NCBI GenBank assembly: GCA_963781785.1
Contig: CAWAHD010000003.1
Coordinates: 496,001 to 560,000 of the forward strand
DNA length: 64,000 bases
Reading direction: 5' to 3'
DNA from: CAWAHD01 sp963781785
GTDB taxonomy: Bacteria; Planctomycetota; Planctomycetia; Isosphaerales; Isosphaeraceae
Shown: positions 43,928 to 55,403 of the stretch, piece by piece
Numbering within the stretch: position 1 is the first letter of the stretch
Layout of the letters: every line of letters begins with the position of its first letter
Notes under the pieces: model-generated
Seen by the model: the letters and a program-made list of their open reading frames with translations, nothing else
What the model was told of the DNA's origin: nothing
Databases searched by the model: none
Made by a program: the position numbers and the translations under genes

Positions 43928-44109
43928 GAGTCGATCCTCTTCAACGATAGCGTCCTGACGGTGGGCAAGGCACGGTGAGCTTGCCTGTGGGGCTTTCGAC
44001 GGTTCAATCCGCCGCGTTGTTGGCGATCTTGACCGAAAGTGGGTTGATGAAATCATGGTCCTGGACACGCGGCGCAGCTAGCTGGTAGCGTCGAAACCAT
44101 CCCCGTGAG

Positions 44110-44130
44110 CCCCCCTTTGGCAAGGGGGGG
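44110..44130. repeat. C-rich hairpin repeat
   Basis: CCCCCCTTTGGCAAGGGGGG plus one G, a 6-7-bp stem 60 bp beyond the stop of the minus-strand oxidoreductase. Related to 18147-18167. Confidence 0.5.
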
Positions 44131-44189
44131 AACCGCGCGGGAGCACGCTGCTTTCGGTCGGCTAATCTCCTGCGACGGCATGTGCGCGG

Positions 44190-45599
44190 TCAAGAGACGA
44201 CTTTCATCGCCACCGGATCCCAGCCGATTTCTCGCTTCTGGCGATAGCTTTCGTTGCAAAGCAAGGCCGGTGCGGCGGCGCGGTAGCCGAACGTCGCGTC
44301 TTCGTAAACGAGCTTCCGCTGGCGGACCGAATTGAAGAAGTTGGCGAAGTGGTCGAACCGCTCGTCGTAGTCCTTGGGCACGACGTATTTCTCCGTCGCT
44401 TTCGACCGGATTTTCTCGGACGAGCTGGGGTGGTCCGCGCGATACTTCTCGGCGAACGCCTTCTGCTGGGCTTTCGAGAACGTCTTGACCGAGTTGTAGC
44501 CCTTGAGGACTTGGTCGGCGAGTGCGTGCTCGATGCCCACGCGGGTAAGCTTGAGCTCGGTGAAACTGACGTCGATGACCCCCTCGGTGCCGACGAAGCG
44601 AAATGATGTCGCACCGCCGCCCCCGTCCTCAAAATCAGTGACGAGCGAGAGCGTGAAGCTGCCGTGGGTGTCGGTCTCGGGATAGTCGAGCAGGCCCATG
44701 ATGATGTCGTAGACGTCGCGTCCATCGTTCCAGTACCGCCGGCCGCCCATCGCGGCGACTCGCGTCGGCCCGATCGCGCCGGTGGCGTGGTGAATGCCGG
44801 TGAGCAGGTGGATGAACAGATCGCCCGCGACGGCCGTGCCGTAATCCCAGTAATTCCGCCAGCGGAAGAACCGCACCGGGTCAAAAGGACGCTTGGGCGC
44901 CTCGCCCAGGAAACGGTCCCAGTCGATCGTCGCGGGTGACGCGTCGGTCGGGATCGAGTACTGCCAGGCGCCGATATCGGAGTTGCGGTTGTACCGCGCC
45001 TCAATCGCGTGAACCTTGCCGACCGCGCCGGAATGGATCAGGTCTTTGACCTTGTCGTAGAGGATCGAGCTGGCAAACTGGCTGCCCACCTGGAATACGG
45101 CCTTGGTCTCCTTCTGGGCAGCGATGACGGCGGGCCCTTCGTCGACGCCACGGATCATCGGTTTCTCGCAGTAAACGGCCTTGCCCGCCTTCATGGCGTC
45201 GATCGACATCTTCGCATGCCAGTGGTCGGGCACACAGATGAGCACAGCGTCGACGTCCTTGCGGGCGAGGATCTCGCGATAGTCGACATAGGTCTTGACC
45301 TTGTCGCCGAACACCTCCCTGGCGTGAGTTCGCCGTCCTTCGTACAAGTCCGAGGCGGCGACCAGCTCAACGCCGGGAACCTTGAGCGCGGTCTCGGTAT
45401 CGATGAAGCCGATGATCCCCATGCCGATCGTGGCAATCCGGATGCGGTCATTCGGGCCGCCTGGCTTCGGCGGTTCGACCGTGGGCTTGAGCTCGTGAAC
45501 TTTATCGGTGGGCAGGGCGGTCGCCGCTTTCGCGGCGGCCGATACGGCGGCGGCAGACATGAGAAACGATCGACGCGAGTCGACGAAAAGATGGTTCAT
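44190..45599 (-). CDS. Gfo/Idh/MocA-family oxidoreductase with Tat signal
   Basis: 469 residues. The start MNHLFVDSRRSFLMSAAAVS is a twin-arginine export signal. Rossmann fold: IRIATIGMGIIGFIDTETAL (GxGxxG variant), ELVAASDL, VDAVLICVPDHWHAKMSIDA, AGKAVYCEKPMIRG (catalytic EKP Lys). The C-terminal part (FDPVRFFRWRNYWDYGTAVA, GDLFIHLLTGIHHATG with the conserved HHxT region) is the alpha/beta substrate domain. Such exported NAD(P)-dependent enzymes act on sugars or inositols in planctomycete periplasm. ATG 45599 chosen because it begins the signal peptide; AGGACGCC precedes it. Intact. Confidence 0.85.
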   Translation of the reverse strand: MNHLFVDSRRSFLMSAAAVSAAAKAATALPTDKVHELKPTVEPPKPGGPNDRIRIATIGMGIIGFIDTETALKVPGVELVAASDLYEGRRTHAREVFGDKVKTYVDYREILARKDVDAVLICVPDHWHAKMSIDAMKAGKAVYCEKPMIRGVDEGPAVIAAQKETKAVFQVGSQFASSILYDKVKDLIHSGAVGKVHAIEARYNRNSDIGAWQYSIPTDASPATIDWDRFLGEAPKRPFDPVRFFRWRNYWDYGTAVAGDLFIHLLTGIHHATGAIGPTRVAAMGGRRYWNDGRDVYDIIMGLLDYPETDTHGSFTLSLVTDFEDGGGGATSFRFVGTEGVIDVSFTELKLTRVGIEHALADQVLKGYNSVKTFSKAQQKAFAEKYRADHPSSSEKIRSKATEKYVVPKDYDERFDHFANFFNSVRQRKLVYEDATFGYRAAAPALLCNESYRQKREIGWDPVAMKVVS

Positions 45600-45959
45600 G
45601 GCGTCCTCCGGCGGTCCTGGTGCAATCCCCGCGCTGCGTGCGCTCAAGCGAGGTGGATCTCAACGCGGCCGAGCCGCAATCAAGCACGAAATCCGAAATC
45701 TCAAATCCGAAAAGATGCACGCACGGCGTGGGGATGTTGCAGACGTAGACTCCAAGGCGGTGTCATTCCTAGCATAAGGGCCCGCCCAGCTCGCCGGAAG
45801 ACAGTGCTCTGGAAAGATCACGTCCCTTTCATCCCGCTGGGCTTTCGTAAAATGCGATACAATCATTTATGATTGACACTCTGCTCGAATTGGCTTCAAG
45901 CCTCAATTTGTGCCTGATCACAGGCGGAGATTCCATCGCAGTCGACGAAGGGGTTCGAG

Positions 45960-48900
45960 GTGGAAAAACGGAATCGCGATCTTCTCGTCGGCGTCCTGGC
46001 TGTCGTCGCGGATGCCATCCCCCGTCCCGCGTTGCTCTCGGCAGTTCGGGGATGGGCCGAAGATCCTCAGCAATCGCTGACTCAAATGATCAAGGACGCC
46101 GGCTTGCTGGATGACGCGCAGATCCAGGCGCTGGAATGCCTGGCAGACGCTCACCTCAAGAAGAACCAGAATGAGCTTCGCCGGTGCCTGGACGCGTGGA
46201 ATGCGCACGAGCTGACGCAGGACATCCTGACCGAGATCCACGATGACTGCGCTCTTGACGACCTTGAACATGTCCTTGGGAGAAGAGACAACCCCGTCTG
46301 CTCCAGAAAAGTACCGGAAGACCGCGGCGCCGGCAGGTACGACTCCCGCGCCGGCGGGCGCGGACCGGGGTCGCTTCCAGCGGCTTCATCCACACGCGCA
46401 GGGCGGAATCGGGCAGGTATGGGTCGCGCGCGACAGCGAGCTGCAGCGCGAGGTTGCGCTCAAGGAGATTTTGCCGCGCTACGCCGAACGCGCGGACCAG
46501 CGAGCCCGCTTTGTGCTCGAGGCCGAAATCACGGGCAACCTGGAACACCCGGGGATCGTGCCGGTCTACAGCCTGGGTCGCACAGCCGAGGGGCGGCCGT
46601 ATTATGCGATGCGGTTCATTCGCGGTGAGAGCCTGTCGGTCGCGATAGGGCGGTTTCACGATGGCCTGGCCGCAGAGCACAAGAATATGGTAGGGCGCAC
46701 GAAACCGATCTGGGGCGGTGAGTTTCGACACTTGCTCGGCCGGTTTCTCGACGTCTGCGACGCCATGGATTACGCGCATAGTCGCGGAGTGCTTCATCGC
46801 GACTTGAAGCCGGCCAATATCATGCTCGGCCGCTACGGCGAGACGCTGGTCGTCGACTGGGGACTGGCCAAGGTCATCGGCAAGAACGACGGGTTTGTGG
46901 ATGCCGGTGGTGAGGTCGAGCGGACTCTGTCCGATGGGTCGATCACGTCGTCGGGTGAGACGGTCGAGGGCACGACGATCGGCACGCCGGCTTACATGAG
47001 CCCCGAGCAGGCTCGTGGCGCGATCGACAAGCTCGCGCCCGTGAGCGATGTGTACAGCCTGGGAGCGACTCTCTACGAGCTGCTGACCGGGCGCGTCGCC
47101 TTCGCGGGAAAATCGGTATCCGAAGTGATCGACAAAGTTCAGAAGGGCATCTTTGCACCGCCCCGGTCAATTCACCGGTCGTTGCCGGCTCCGCTGGAAG
47201 CGATTTGTCTGAAAGCGATGGCCTTCACGCCCGAGCATCGCTACAGGTCGGTGCGAGAGATGGCCCAGGACCTCGAGCATTGGCTGGCTGATGAGCCCGT
47301 CAAGTCGTACCCGGAGCGGCCGCTGGAGCGCCTGGGCCGCTGGCTGCGCCAGCATCGAGCGTGGACCCTTTCGGCCGCGGCCGCCTTGATCGGCGTGTCG
47401 ATCGTGGCAACCGGCGCCGTTGTGGTCATCGATCGGGCGCGGCGACGAGAAACCACGGTGCGCAAGGAAGCAGAGACTAACTTCAAGCTGGCGCAGACCG
47501 CAGTGGAAGATTACCTGACGAGCGTCAGTGAAAACACGCTCCTCAAAGAACAAGATTCGGTCGACTTGCGCAGCCTGCGGCAGCAATTGCTCGAGAGCGC
47601 GCTCAAGTACTACCAACGTTTCGTGAGTCAGCACCAGAGCGATCCGTCATTGCGCCGACAACTAGCCGACGCCTATTCCCGGGTGGGAGCCATCAAGCAG
47701 GAGATCGGCTCGGCCGACGAAGCCATCCGCTCCTTCCGATCCAGCGAGGCGATCTGGCAATCGCTCATCGCGGCCAATCGCAGCGATGACGACGCCGGAT
47801 GGCACCTGGCCGATTCCAAGCTCGCCATCGGCAAGAAACAAGGCGCGCTTGGCGACTTGCACGCGGCTCTTGGGTCATTTAACGAGGCGCGGACAATCCT
47901 CGAAGAACTGGTGCGCCGACATCCCGCCCTCGCAACTTATCAGTCGAGCCTGGCCGATTGTTATTCCGAAATCGGCATCATCCAGGGACAGCTCGAATCC
48001 GACGATCACGGCCTGGCGATCCTCGAACAAGCCAGATCAATCGAGCAGGGGCTGCTCGATCGATCGTCCGGAGACGCCGCTTACCGCAAGAAGCTCGCCG
48101 AGATCAAGAACGTGATGGGTTTTCTTCATTTCAAGCGGTCTGAGTATCCCAAGGCGCTCCAGTCATTCCAGGAGGTGCAGAATATCTGCCGGTCGCTCAT
48201 CCAGGAGATCACCGACGGCCCCAAGCCGATCAAGCTACTCGATCTGCTGGCCTTGTCCGAGTTCAACCTGGCTACCATCCAACTGCTGAACAAAGACTTT
48301 GACGGCGCCGTCGCCTCGTTCGAGCAATCACTCGAGCATCGGTCCGCGCTCGTCGCCTGCGCACCCGTCAGTCAGCTCATACAAGGAGAATCTGGGAGCA
48401 AGTTATCGCGAGGTCGGCATCGCGCAGCACCAGGCCGGTCAAGATTCCAAGGCGCTGGACACCCTTCAGAAGAGCCTGACCATTCTTGAGCCGCTGGTCG
48501 CAGCAACGCCCGAACAGGCGCGATATCACGCCGGATTGGGGCGGAGCTTGAACGCTCTGGGATGGGTGTACGACGAGTCGCGCGACAACATTCGAGCGAT
48601 CCCCGAATTCCGGAAGGCCATCGAGCAGCAGGAGCTCGCGATCGCCAGGTCGCCCGACGACAATGAGTACAAGCTCTATCTCTCTAACCACCTGGAAAAC
48701 CTGGGCGAGCAATACGCCGATCTGGGCCGGGTGAAGGACGGGCTCCCCTATTATGAGCGGGCCATGGGCATACGCCGGCAGCTCTATCACGAGCATCCCG
48801 AGCTCACCGGCTACGCCGTGTCTCTGGCCGATGCACTTTCCGTGCTCGGCACCATCCAGCGCCAAGCCGGCATGGCGGACTCCGCCTTCCAGTCATTCGC

Positions 48901-49486
48901 TGAGGCCTGCCAGGTTCTCGAAAAGCTTGCCGGCCCGCAGAACGGCGACGGAACGGCGCGAAGCCGGCTGAGTACGGCACTGACGCGCGAAGCCGAGACG
49001 CTCATCGACCAGACCCAGTGGGAGCGGGCACAAAAGCTCCTCGACCAGGCTGTTGCGATGGTTTCCAACGATTCGGCTGGGACCAAAGCATCCACGCGTA
49101 CTCGCGAAGTGCTGACGGAAGCCTTGTGGGAACGTGCCCGCGTGCTTCGCTCGCTCAATCATCAAGCGGAGGCCGACCAGCTCGGTCGAGATCGCGAATT
49201 ATTATGGAAGAGCCAGCCGCCCGCCGACCTGGCCGCGCTGGCTCTCAGCGAGGTGACCCGGGCCGCCGTGATCGGGTATGGGAAGGCTCCCGTCGCCAAT
49301 CAAGCCGACTCTCCGCTCGATCGCGACCTGGTGCGAGCGGCCGCCAATTTGCGCCTGGCCATCGCTCTGGGCTACAACGACTTCGCCATGGTCAAATCCC
49401 ACCCGTTCTTCCCGCTCCTTCAATCACGTGACGACTTCAAGCCTTTGATCAAGGCGCTCCAGGAGCGCTCATCAAGTCGACCTTGA
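45960..49486 (+). CDS. Ser/Thr protein kinase with TPR repeats (two frameshifts)
   Basis: One gene of about 1175 residues in three frames. Piece 1 (45960-46280): KRNRDLLVGVLAVVADAIPR, an N-terminal helical domain typical of a planctomycete kinase subgroup. Piece 2 (about 46280-48358): GGIGQVWVARDSELQREVAL (glycine loop and Lys), HRDLKPANIMLGRYGETLVV, DWGLAK (DFG replaced by DWG), GTPAYMSPEQARG, membrane helix AAAALIGVSIVATGAVVVI, then TPR-like repeats. Piece 3 (48359-49486): AHPSVSSYKENLGASYREVG and further repeats ending ALQERSSSRP. The DWG motif is normal for this subgroup. Likely a membrane sensor kinase. Unshifted, the kinase part runs 46243-48489. Confidence 0.8.
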
Positions 49487-49661
49487 CTACCCGAATGGGG
49501 CCGCCAAAGACGCTGCGAACAGCTCACCGAGTTGCTTTGCCATGGTCATCCCATGGATCTGCTGCACGGGATATAATGGGCAATCTCGGAACGGGGAGCC
49601 GATCTCCGGCCGGAACGAGGCTTAATGTGAGGTACCGGGCACAGGCATCAGGAGGCACGTC

Positions 49662-50973
49662 ATGATGAGTATCGGCTCAGGCAATCTCGGCAATGGTCTC
49701 GAGACCACCCGCCGCGACTTCCTGAAAGCGGGAGCGGTTGGGCTCGGCACATCCGCCCTCGGTTTGCCTGGACGGGATCTGCTCGCGACAACCGATCCTG
49801 GTATCGATCGATCGGTCATCCTGCTCCTCTTGGTCGGCGGTCCCAGCCAGCTCGAGACCTGGGATCCCAAGCCAGACGCTCCGGCTGAAATAAGGGGGCC
49901 GTTCGGGACGATCGCAACCGAGTGCCCGGGCGTGCGGATTCTCGGAGCATCTACCGCGGCTGGCTGCGCAGATGAACCGCCTGGCGATCATTCGATCGGT
50001 CCACCACGAAGCTGCCCCGATTCATGAGACGGGGTGCCAGTTGCTCCAGACGGGCCGATTTTGCCGCCTGGGAGAGGTTCATCCGCACTTCGGCTCGGTG
50101 GCTGCCGCGCTCGGCAGCGCCGCCGACGCCTTGCCCCCGTTCATCGTCGTTCCAGGCCCGATCACGCGGACGGGCGTCGACATCCCCCACGGGCAGTCAG
50201 CGGGCTGGCTGGGGCCGGCGTATGAGCCGTTCTGCGTTGCTGCGGATCCAACCAGCGCCGATTTCGATCACCGATCGATCCTTTACCGTGCACGGCGGTT
50301 CCACGACAGGTCGGTCGGCCAGCGCCGGCTGGCCGGCTCACCGCTGACTTCCGCGAGTACGCGTCGAGCGAGTCGTTCTCCTGGAAATCCGTTTGATCTC
50401 ACCCGAGAGCCGGAGCCCCTTCGCGATGCGTACGGCCGCACAACCCTAGGCCAGAGCTGCCTTCTGGCGCGGCGGCTCGTGGAGGCCGGTGTTCGCGTGG
50501 TTGTCATCAACATGTTCATGTCGGTTTTCGACCATGTCTCGTGGGATTGCCACGGTGCGTCACCCTTTTCGACGCTCAGCGATTACGCGCAACTTCTGCT
50601 GCCGGCCTTCGACCACGCTTTTTCGGCGCTCATCGACGACCTGGACCAGCGGGGACGGCTCGAATCGACTCTGGTGATTGCTGCCGGAGAGTTCGGCCGA
50701 ACGCCGCGGCTCAATGCGGCCGGAGGACGCGACCACTGGCCTGGAGTCTGGAGTGTCGCCCTGGCCGGGGGCGGAGTCCAGGGTGGCCGCGTTGTGGGTG
50801 CCAGTGACGCGCAGGCCGCGTTTCCTGTGGATCGTCCCGTGACGCCAGCGGACCTGCTGGCGACGATGTATTGCAGCCTGGGAGTCGCTCCGACGCGCTC
50901 TTTCACGCGGCAAACCGGAGAGCTGTTCACACTCGTCGAAGCCGGCATGCCGGTCGAAGAGCTGTTCGCATGA
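49662..50973 (+). CDS. DUF1501 exported protein, frameshifted
   Basis: Starts with MMSIGSGNLGNGLETTRRDF and LKAGAVGLGTSALG, a twin-arginine signal, then SVILLLLVGGPSQLETWDPK. At about 49955 the frame shifts and continues MNRLAIIRSVHHEAAPIHET, LPPFIVVPGPITRTG; a damaged stretch follows at 50290-50385, where the part RAFDLL... typical before DLTREPE is scrambled. The end is good: LLARRLVEAGVRVVVINMF, STLVIAAGEFGRTPRLNAAG, GRDHW. A second DUF1501 (alkaline-phosphatase-like fold) gene in the window, shorter than the usual 420-480 residues and probably inactive if the lesions are real. Confidence 0.75.
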
Positions 50974-50982
50974 CGGATGGGG

Positions 50983-53266
50983 CTAACGATCGTTGCCTTG
51001 GCGGCCGTGAAGTCGCTGGTAGACATCTTGCGCTTGTTTCCGATCGGTCGGGCTCGGGCGTTTGAGTTCGAGCGTGCGGGATTCGCCCGGCTTCAGCGGA
51101 AATTGCTCGACTGGCAGCGATATTCCAACGCCTTGGCCCATATCCAGCGACCGCGACACGACGATGTCTCCCGCCGGAACCTTGATTTCGACGGGCTTAC
51201 CTTTGGTCTGGATCGAGAAGATATGCCAACCGAGGTCGCCGGGTCTGGCGCCCGTGGCCTTGATGGTTATATCGGTGCGCTGGTCGACGACGTCGCCCGT
51301 GCTGATAAAGTTGATCGACGCCCAGAGCTCGAGCCGGACCAGTGCATGGTTTGCGGGACCAGCTTGAATGGCGAATCCGGACGGGTGCAGGACCGCCAGG
51401 GAGTAGGAATCATCCGTCGGATAGACGTCGAAATGGCCTTTCTCGTCGGTCGGCGACCATAGCTCGTCAAGCGGATCCCGCAGCTCCGTGCCCGAGAGCA
51501 CCACACCGGACGCGATGGCCGCAGGGTCTACCGGCAAGACGATTACCTGAGCATCGCGTACCGGCTCCCCAAGGGGCGTGACGACCTGTCCTGAGACGCG
51601 GCGTTTGGGGTCCGGTCGAAGGTCCTCGGCCGTGCGAATCGCATCGTAACGCGCGCTGGCCCGCGGCGAGATGCTGGCGAAGCTCACACCGACCGGCTCG
51701 AAAAGTTCTCGGTAAAGCGCCATGATCCGGTCGTGGTAGCTCTGCCAGGCATCCTGCGTGCCGCTCAGTCCGTTGGTGGAATAAAAGGTGGCTCGGAATG
51801 GCCCCGACTGACGAATCGTTCGCAACCGCGCGACGACCTGGTCCCAGGTTACGATCTCGTTGCCCCACAACAGCACATGCTGAGCAAGGATGATACGTGG
51901 GTGGGTTGGTTTTTTAGAGGCCGGCCTGGGCGGGTCGTTGTCCTGGGCAGCGCGCGGCGGGTCAACCGGCACGGGGGAACCGCGCTTGCCGTCGGGGGCG
52001 ATTCGGCGCCGGCGACGTTGCGGTATGTGGCGTTCTGAAATTCGTATGGTTGATCGAGCAAGTGGACCTCTGGGTCGGGGATCAAACGGCCCGGGACCTG
52101 CTGGCCGCGCCGCGGCTCCGCGGGACCGCCCAACACCTGCACCAACAGTGGGACCAGCGCCACGAGAACCAGGACAGCCAAGAAGAGCGTGGTTCCCGTG
52201 CCCGTGAGATAGAGCAGCGGCCGGTCGTCGCCGACCAGCAGGCGAAGCACCCGGCGCTTGAATTCGGATTGGCGGCGATCCCATGCCGCCAGCGCAGCAG
52301 ACTGCGCAACTCCCGGCGTGACGCAAAGCGCCCTTGAGAGTTCGGCCATGCGCACCAGCGCGTCGGCGTAGCAGACTGGCTGCCAGCCGGCTGCGAGCAC
52401 CAAGTCGTCCGCGGCGAGCTCGCGCTCCCGGCTCACTCGGCGGCTGACAAACCACACCGCCGGATGGAAAAAGAGAACGGCCTCGGCCAACCGCTGGAGC
52501 AGATTCACGAGCAGATCGAATCGGCGGATATGAGCCAACTCGTGCGCCAGGATCGATTGCAACTGGTCCGGCGCCAAGCCACTGGCCAGGGCCGCCGGCA
52601 GGAGGATTGCCGGCTTCACGATGCCCACGACAATCGGGACCGAGATGCGGCGCAATACGCGAGCGCTGGAGCGACCTTCACGCCCATCTGGACGATCTCC
52701 CGCTCGAATAACGCCAGCAGGGACTTGTCAGCCACCGGGATCGCGGATTGACGCAGCCGCCGGCCTCCGCGCAGGGCGAAAGCCAGCCGAAGCGTCATGA
52801 GCGCAACACCGACGAAATAAGCGGCCGTCACTTGCGGCGCCAGCGGAGCGAGCCACGACCAGAACCGGCTTCCGGCAGAAACCGCTGGCGCGGCCTGTTC
52901 GCGGGGCGATGGACGTTCCGCGCCGGCGTTTGCATTGGCAATACCCACCGCCCGATTAGCCGCCGCATCGGGGATAACCGCACCAGGACGGATGGTCGCG
53001 CCCGGCGCGGGGATTTGCCTGAGCATGTGCCGGGCGTTTTGCGGGTCTGGGACATCCACTAACGCAAATGTCACCGGCAGGCATGCGATCATCACTCCCA
53101 TCGCCGCCACGTAGAGCCGGTACCGGGCGCGTGCCGGCGCGTGCCTCAGCGTCGCCCCGGCGAGCACCGTCAGAAGCGCAACGGCAAAACCCTGCCACAC
53201 AAAGTGCAGAAGCGCCTGCACCAGCCGAACCGCCAGCGAGCCATCATACCAGTTGAGCGCGGCCAT
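50983..53266 (-). CDS. M56 (BlaR1-like) membrane metalloprotease with regulatory C-terminus, frameshifted
   Basis: One gene in three frames. Piece 1 (53266 to about 52660): MAALNWYDGSLAVRLVQALL, FVWQGFAVALLTVLAG, membrane helices typical of BlaR1/MecR1. Piece 2 (52655-51860): ILLPAALASGLAPDQLQSIL, AHELAHIRRFDLLVN with the zinc site HELAH, LFFHPAVWFVSRRVSRERE, LAADDLVL, then a last helix. Piece 3 (about 51860-50983): PRIILAQHVLLWGNEIVTW, then a regulatory-like beta domain KRRVSGQVVTPLGEPVRDAQ. In the family the protease senses an external signal and cleaves the co-transcribed BlaI repressor, encoded directly upstream. Confidence 0.8.
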
Positions 53267-53350
53267 GATCCCTCTCCTCGCGGCCTTCGGTCTCGGTGAA
53301 ATTCGGTTCCTCTGGTTTTCGGTGTGATCCCATGCCGGGCATCGCGGTCG

Positions 53351-53739
53351 TCACTCGCCTTTCAGCTTGCGATCGATGATCCGGCGCAGTTCCTTGAGCT
53401 CCTCGTCTTGGACGCTCGACACCTCGAATAACTTGAGCACAACGGCAGACGTCGATCCGTTGAACACGCGGTCAAGGACATCTCCCAGTACTTGCTCCGA
53501 AACCTCCGCTTGCGTGATCCGCGGTGAAAACAGGAACGAATTGCCTTGCCTGCTGCGCTTGAGGTATTTCTTGGCCACCATCGTGTTGAGCGTCGTGATC
53601 ACGGACGTCTTGGCCAGATCGCGGCCGTCGCCCGCGAGCGCCTCTTTCACGTCGTGCGCAGAAGCGGGGACCGCTGCCACAATACCTTGAGAATCTGAAG
53701 CTCCAGCACCGTGGGATACTTTGAAGCCGGCCGAGCCAT
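53351..53739 (-). CDS. BlaI/MecI/CopY-family transcriptional repressor (frameshifted)
   Basis: The first frame reads MARPASKYPTVLELQILKVL, WQRSP; after a one-base shift in a C4 run (about 53670) it continues SAHDVKEALAGDGRDLAKTS, VITTLNTMVAKKYLKRSRQG. This is the winged-helix DNA-binding domain, followed by the dimerisation helices (QAEVSEQVLGDVLDRVFNG, ELKELRRIIDRKLKGE). It is the usual length of about 129 residues. It sits immediately upstream of the M56 protease gene, whose action on BlaI lifts repression. A long inverted repeat at 53774-53834 is the likely operator. The dyads at 19801 could be another target. Confidence 0.8.
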
Positions 53740-53773
53740 CGTCAGCCCTCGCGCAGGTCACCATACCCATACC

Positions 53774-53834
53774 GTCGATTTTTATAGACGATCGGGTGGA
53801 ACGACGTCAAGAGATATCGTCTAGAAAACTCGAC
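53774..53834 (-). promoter_or_regulatory. Inverted repeat upstream of the BlaI-M56 operon
   Basis: GTCGATTTTTATAGACGA (53774-53791) and TCGTCTAGAAAACTCGAC (53817-53834) are inverted copies (about 15 of 18 pairs), 35-95 bp before the BlaI ATG. Position and symmetry suggest an operator, probably for the BlaI protein. It does not match the classical TACA-N2-TGTA box. Confidence 0.45.
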
Positions 53835-53929
53835 AACTCAATTGCCGGCTCGGCGCGCCCTGCCGCGTTTGCTCTCGAGAGGGCGAGTCGCCCTCGCGAT
53901 ATGCGCGGGCCGACTACTTGGCGCGACTG

Positions 53930-55342
53930 CTACCGCGCGGCGGTCTTGGCTGCGGTGGCCTTGTAGCCCGGAGCGGCAACAATCGTGCGAATCGGCTTGC
54001 CGTCGGCCAGGTTCCAGAGCCGGACTTCACCATCCCAGCTTCCGGAGGCTACGGTCTTGCCGTCACGCGAGATCGCCAGGCAATAGACCCAGTCGTTGTG
54101 CCCTTCAAGCTTCCGCACCTGCGACCCGTTGGCTTTGAAGACCCCTACCGTCTTGTCGCCGCTGGCGGCCAGCAAGTTCTGGCCGTCGGGTGTGTACCGC
54201 AGCTTGAACACGGTGCCCCCGAAGCCGCCGATATCGCGGGTCTGTTTGCCGTCGCCGTCGGGGTTCCAGATCCGGATGCGGTTGTCTTCACCGCCGCTTG
54301 CCACCCCTTTGCCGTCGGGAGTGAACGAGACGGTGTAGACCGGCTGGGCATGACCGGGGAACGTCACGAGCGATTCTTTCTTCTCAACGTCGAACACCTT
54401 GGCGGTCTTGTCGCGGCTGGCACTGGCTAGCCGCTTGCCGTCGGGGCTGAAGGCGACGGCGAAGATCCAGTCGGCGTGGTCTTCGATCTGGGTCAACAGC
54501 TTGCCCGACTGAACCTCGAAGATCCGGATCGTGCGATCGGCGCCGGCCGTCGCGATCTTGGTGCTGTCCGGGCTGAACGCCACCGAGAAGACGACGTCCT
54601 GGGTCTCGACCAGGTCACGAACAGGCTTGCCGCCTGATGGCTCGGGGAGCCAGAGCTTGACGACGCCGAAGATTCCCGGGTCTCCACTGGCCGTGGCCAT
54701 CCATCTGCCGTCCGGACTGTAGGCGATGTCATAAACCCGCTCTGCCAGCCCGCTCATCCGGCGGTCGAGGCTGCCGTCGGCCACCTTCCAGAAAGTAATC
54801 TCATGATAACCCGATGCCGCGATTGTCGCGCCGTCGCGGCTGAATTCCAGCGCCGTGATCGGCACCGTGACCGGATAGGCTTCGGGAACCCTTACCGACT
54901 GGTTGCGGCGCAAGAGGATCGTCCAGTCCTCGCCGGGCGAGCTGCCGTCGTATCGGGCGCCCTCGAGAACCCAGCGCTCGATGATCGCGATCTTCTCCGG
55001 AGGCAGCGGGTCCAGCTTGTACGGCATTCGGGGCTGGCCACCGGGCCGGATCACTTCGACCAGGTTGCTCTCGTCGGGCTTGCCCGGCTCGAGGGTAATC
55101 CCTTCACCCTGTTGCCCCCCTTTGGCAAGCTGCGTGAAGGTTGTCATGACGTACTTGCTCTCGGACTTGCGCGGATTGTGGCAGGCGATGCAGTTTTCGA
55201 CGAGGATCGGCGCGACGTCGCGGATGAAGCTGGTTGCCTTTTTCGCCGTGGCAGACTGGCCGTCATCGGCTCGCACGATACCGTGCAGGAAGAGAACAGC
55301 GATCAGAGACGCCCTTGCGCCTGCGGAGAGAACTCGGGGCAT
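53930..55342 (-). CDS. Cytochrome-c-like/WD40 exported protein
   Basis: 470 residues. Signal peptide (ASLIAVLFLHGIVRADDG), then a planctomycete cytochrome C-type domain (about 40-120) with a single heme motif CIACH in FIRDVAPILVENCIACHNPR, followed by seven WD40 repeats: ITALEFSRDGATIAASG, VYDIAYSPDGRWMATAS, VFSVAFSPDSTKIATAG, WIFAVAFSPDGKRLASA and so on, ending VRLWNLADGKPIRTI. Periplasmic or extracellular, perhaps redox-linked. The PPC-domain gene starting at 57778 precedes it on the same strand, 61 bp upstream; these two families are frequent partners in planctomycetes. Intact. Confidence 0.85.
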   Translation of the reverse strand: MPRVLSAGARASLIAVLFLHGIVRADDGQSATAKKATSFIRDVAPILVENCIACHNPRKSESKYVMTTFTQLAKGGQQGEGITLEPGKPDESNLVEVIRPGGQPRMPYKLDPLPPEKIAIIERWVLEGARYDGSSPGEDWTILLRRNQSVRVPEAYPVTVPITALEFSRDGATIAASGYHEITFWKVADGSLDRRMSGLAERVYDIAYSPDGRWMATASGDPGIFGVVKLWLPEPSGGKPVRDLVETQDVVFSVAFSPDSTKIATAGADRTIRIFEVQSGKLLTQIEDHADWIFAVAFSPDGKRLASASRDKTAKVFDVEKKESLVTFPGHAQPVYTVSFTPDGKGVASGGEDNRIRIWNPDGDGKQTRDIGGFGGTVFKLRYTPDGQNLLAASGDKTVGVFKANGSQVRKLEGHNDWVYCLAISRDGKTVASGSWDGEVRLWNLADGKPIRTIVAAPGYKATAAKTAAR

Positions 55343-55403
55343 CGTGGGAATTCTCCGTGGTTGTCGATGCTTCTCGTCGTCTCGTGTCCCATCTCATCCC
55401 ATC

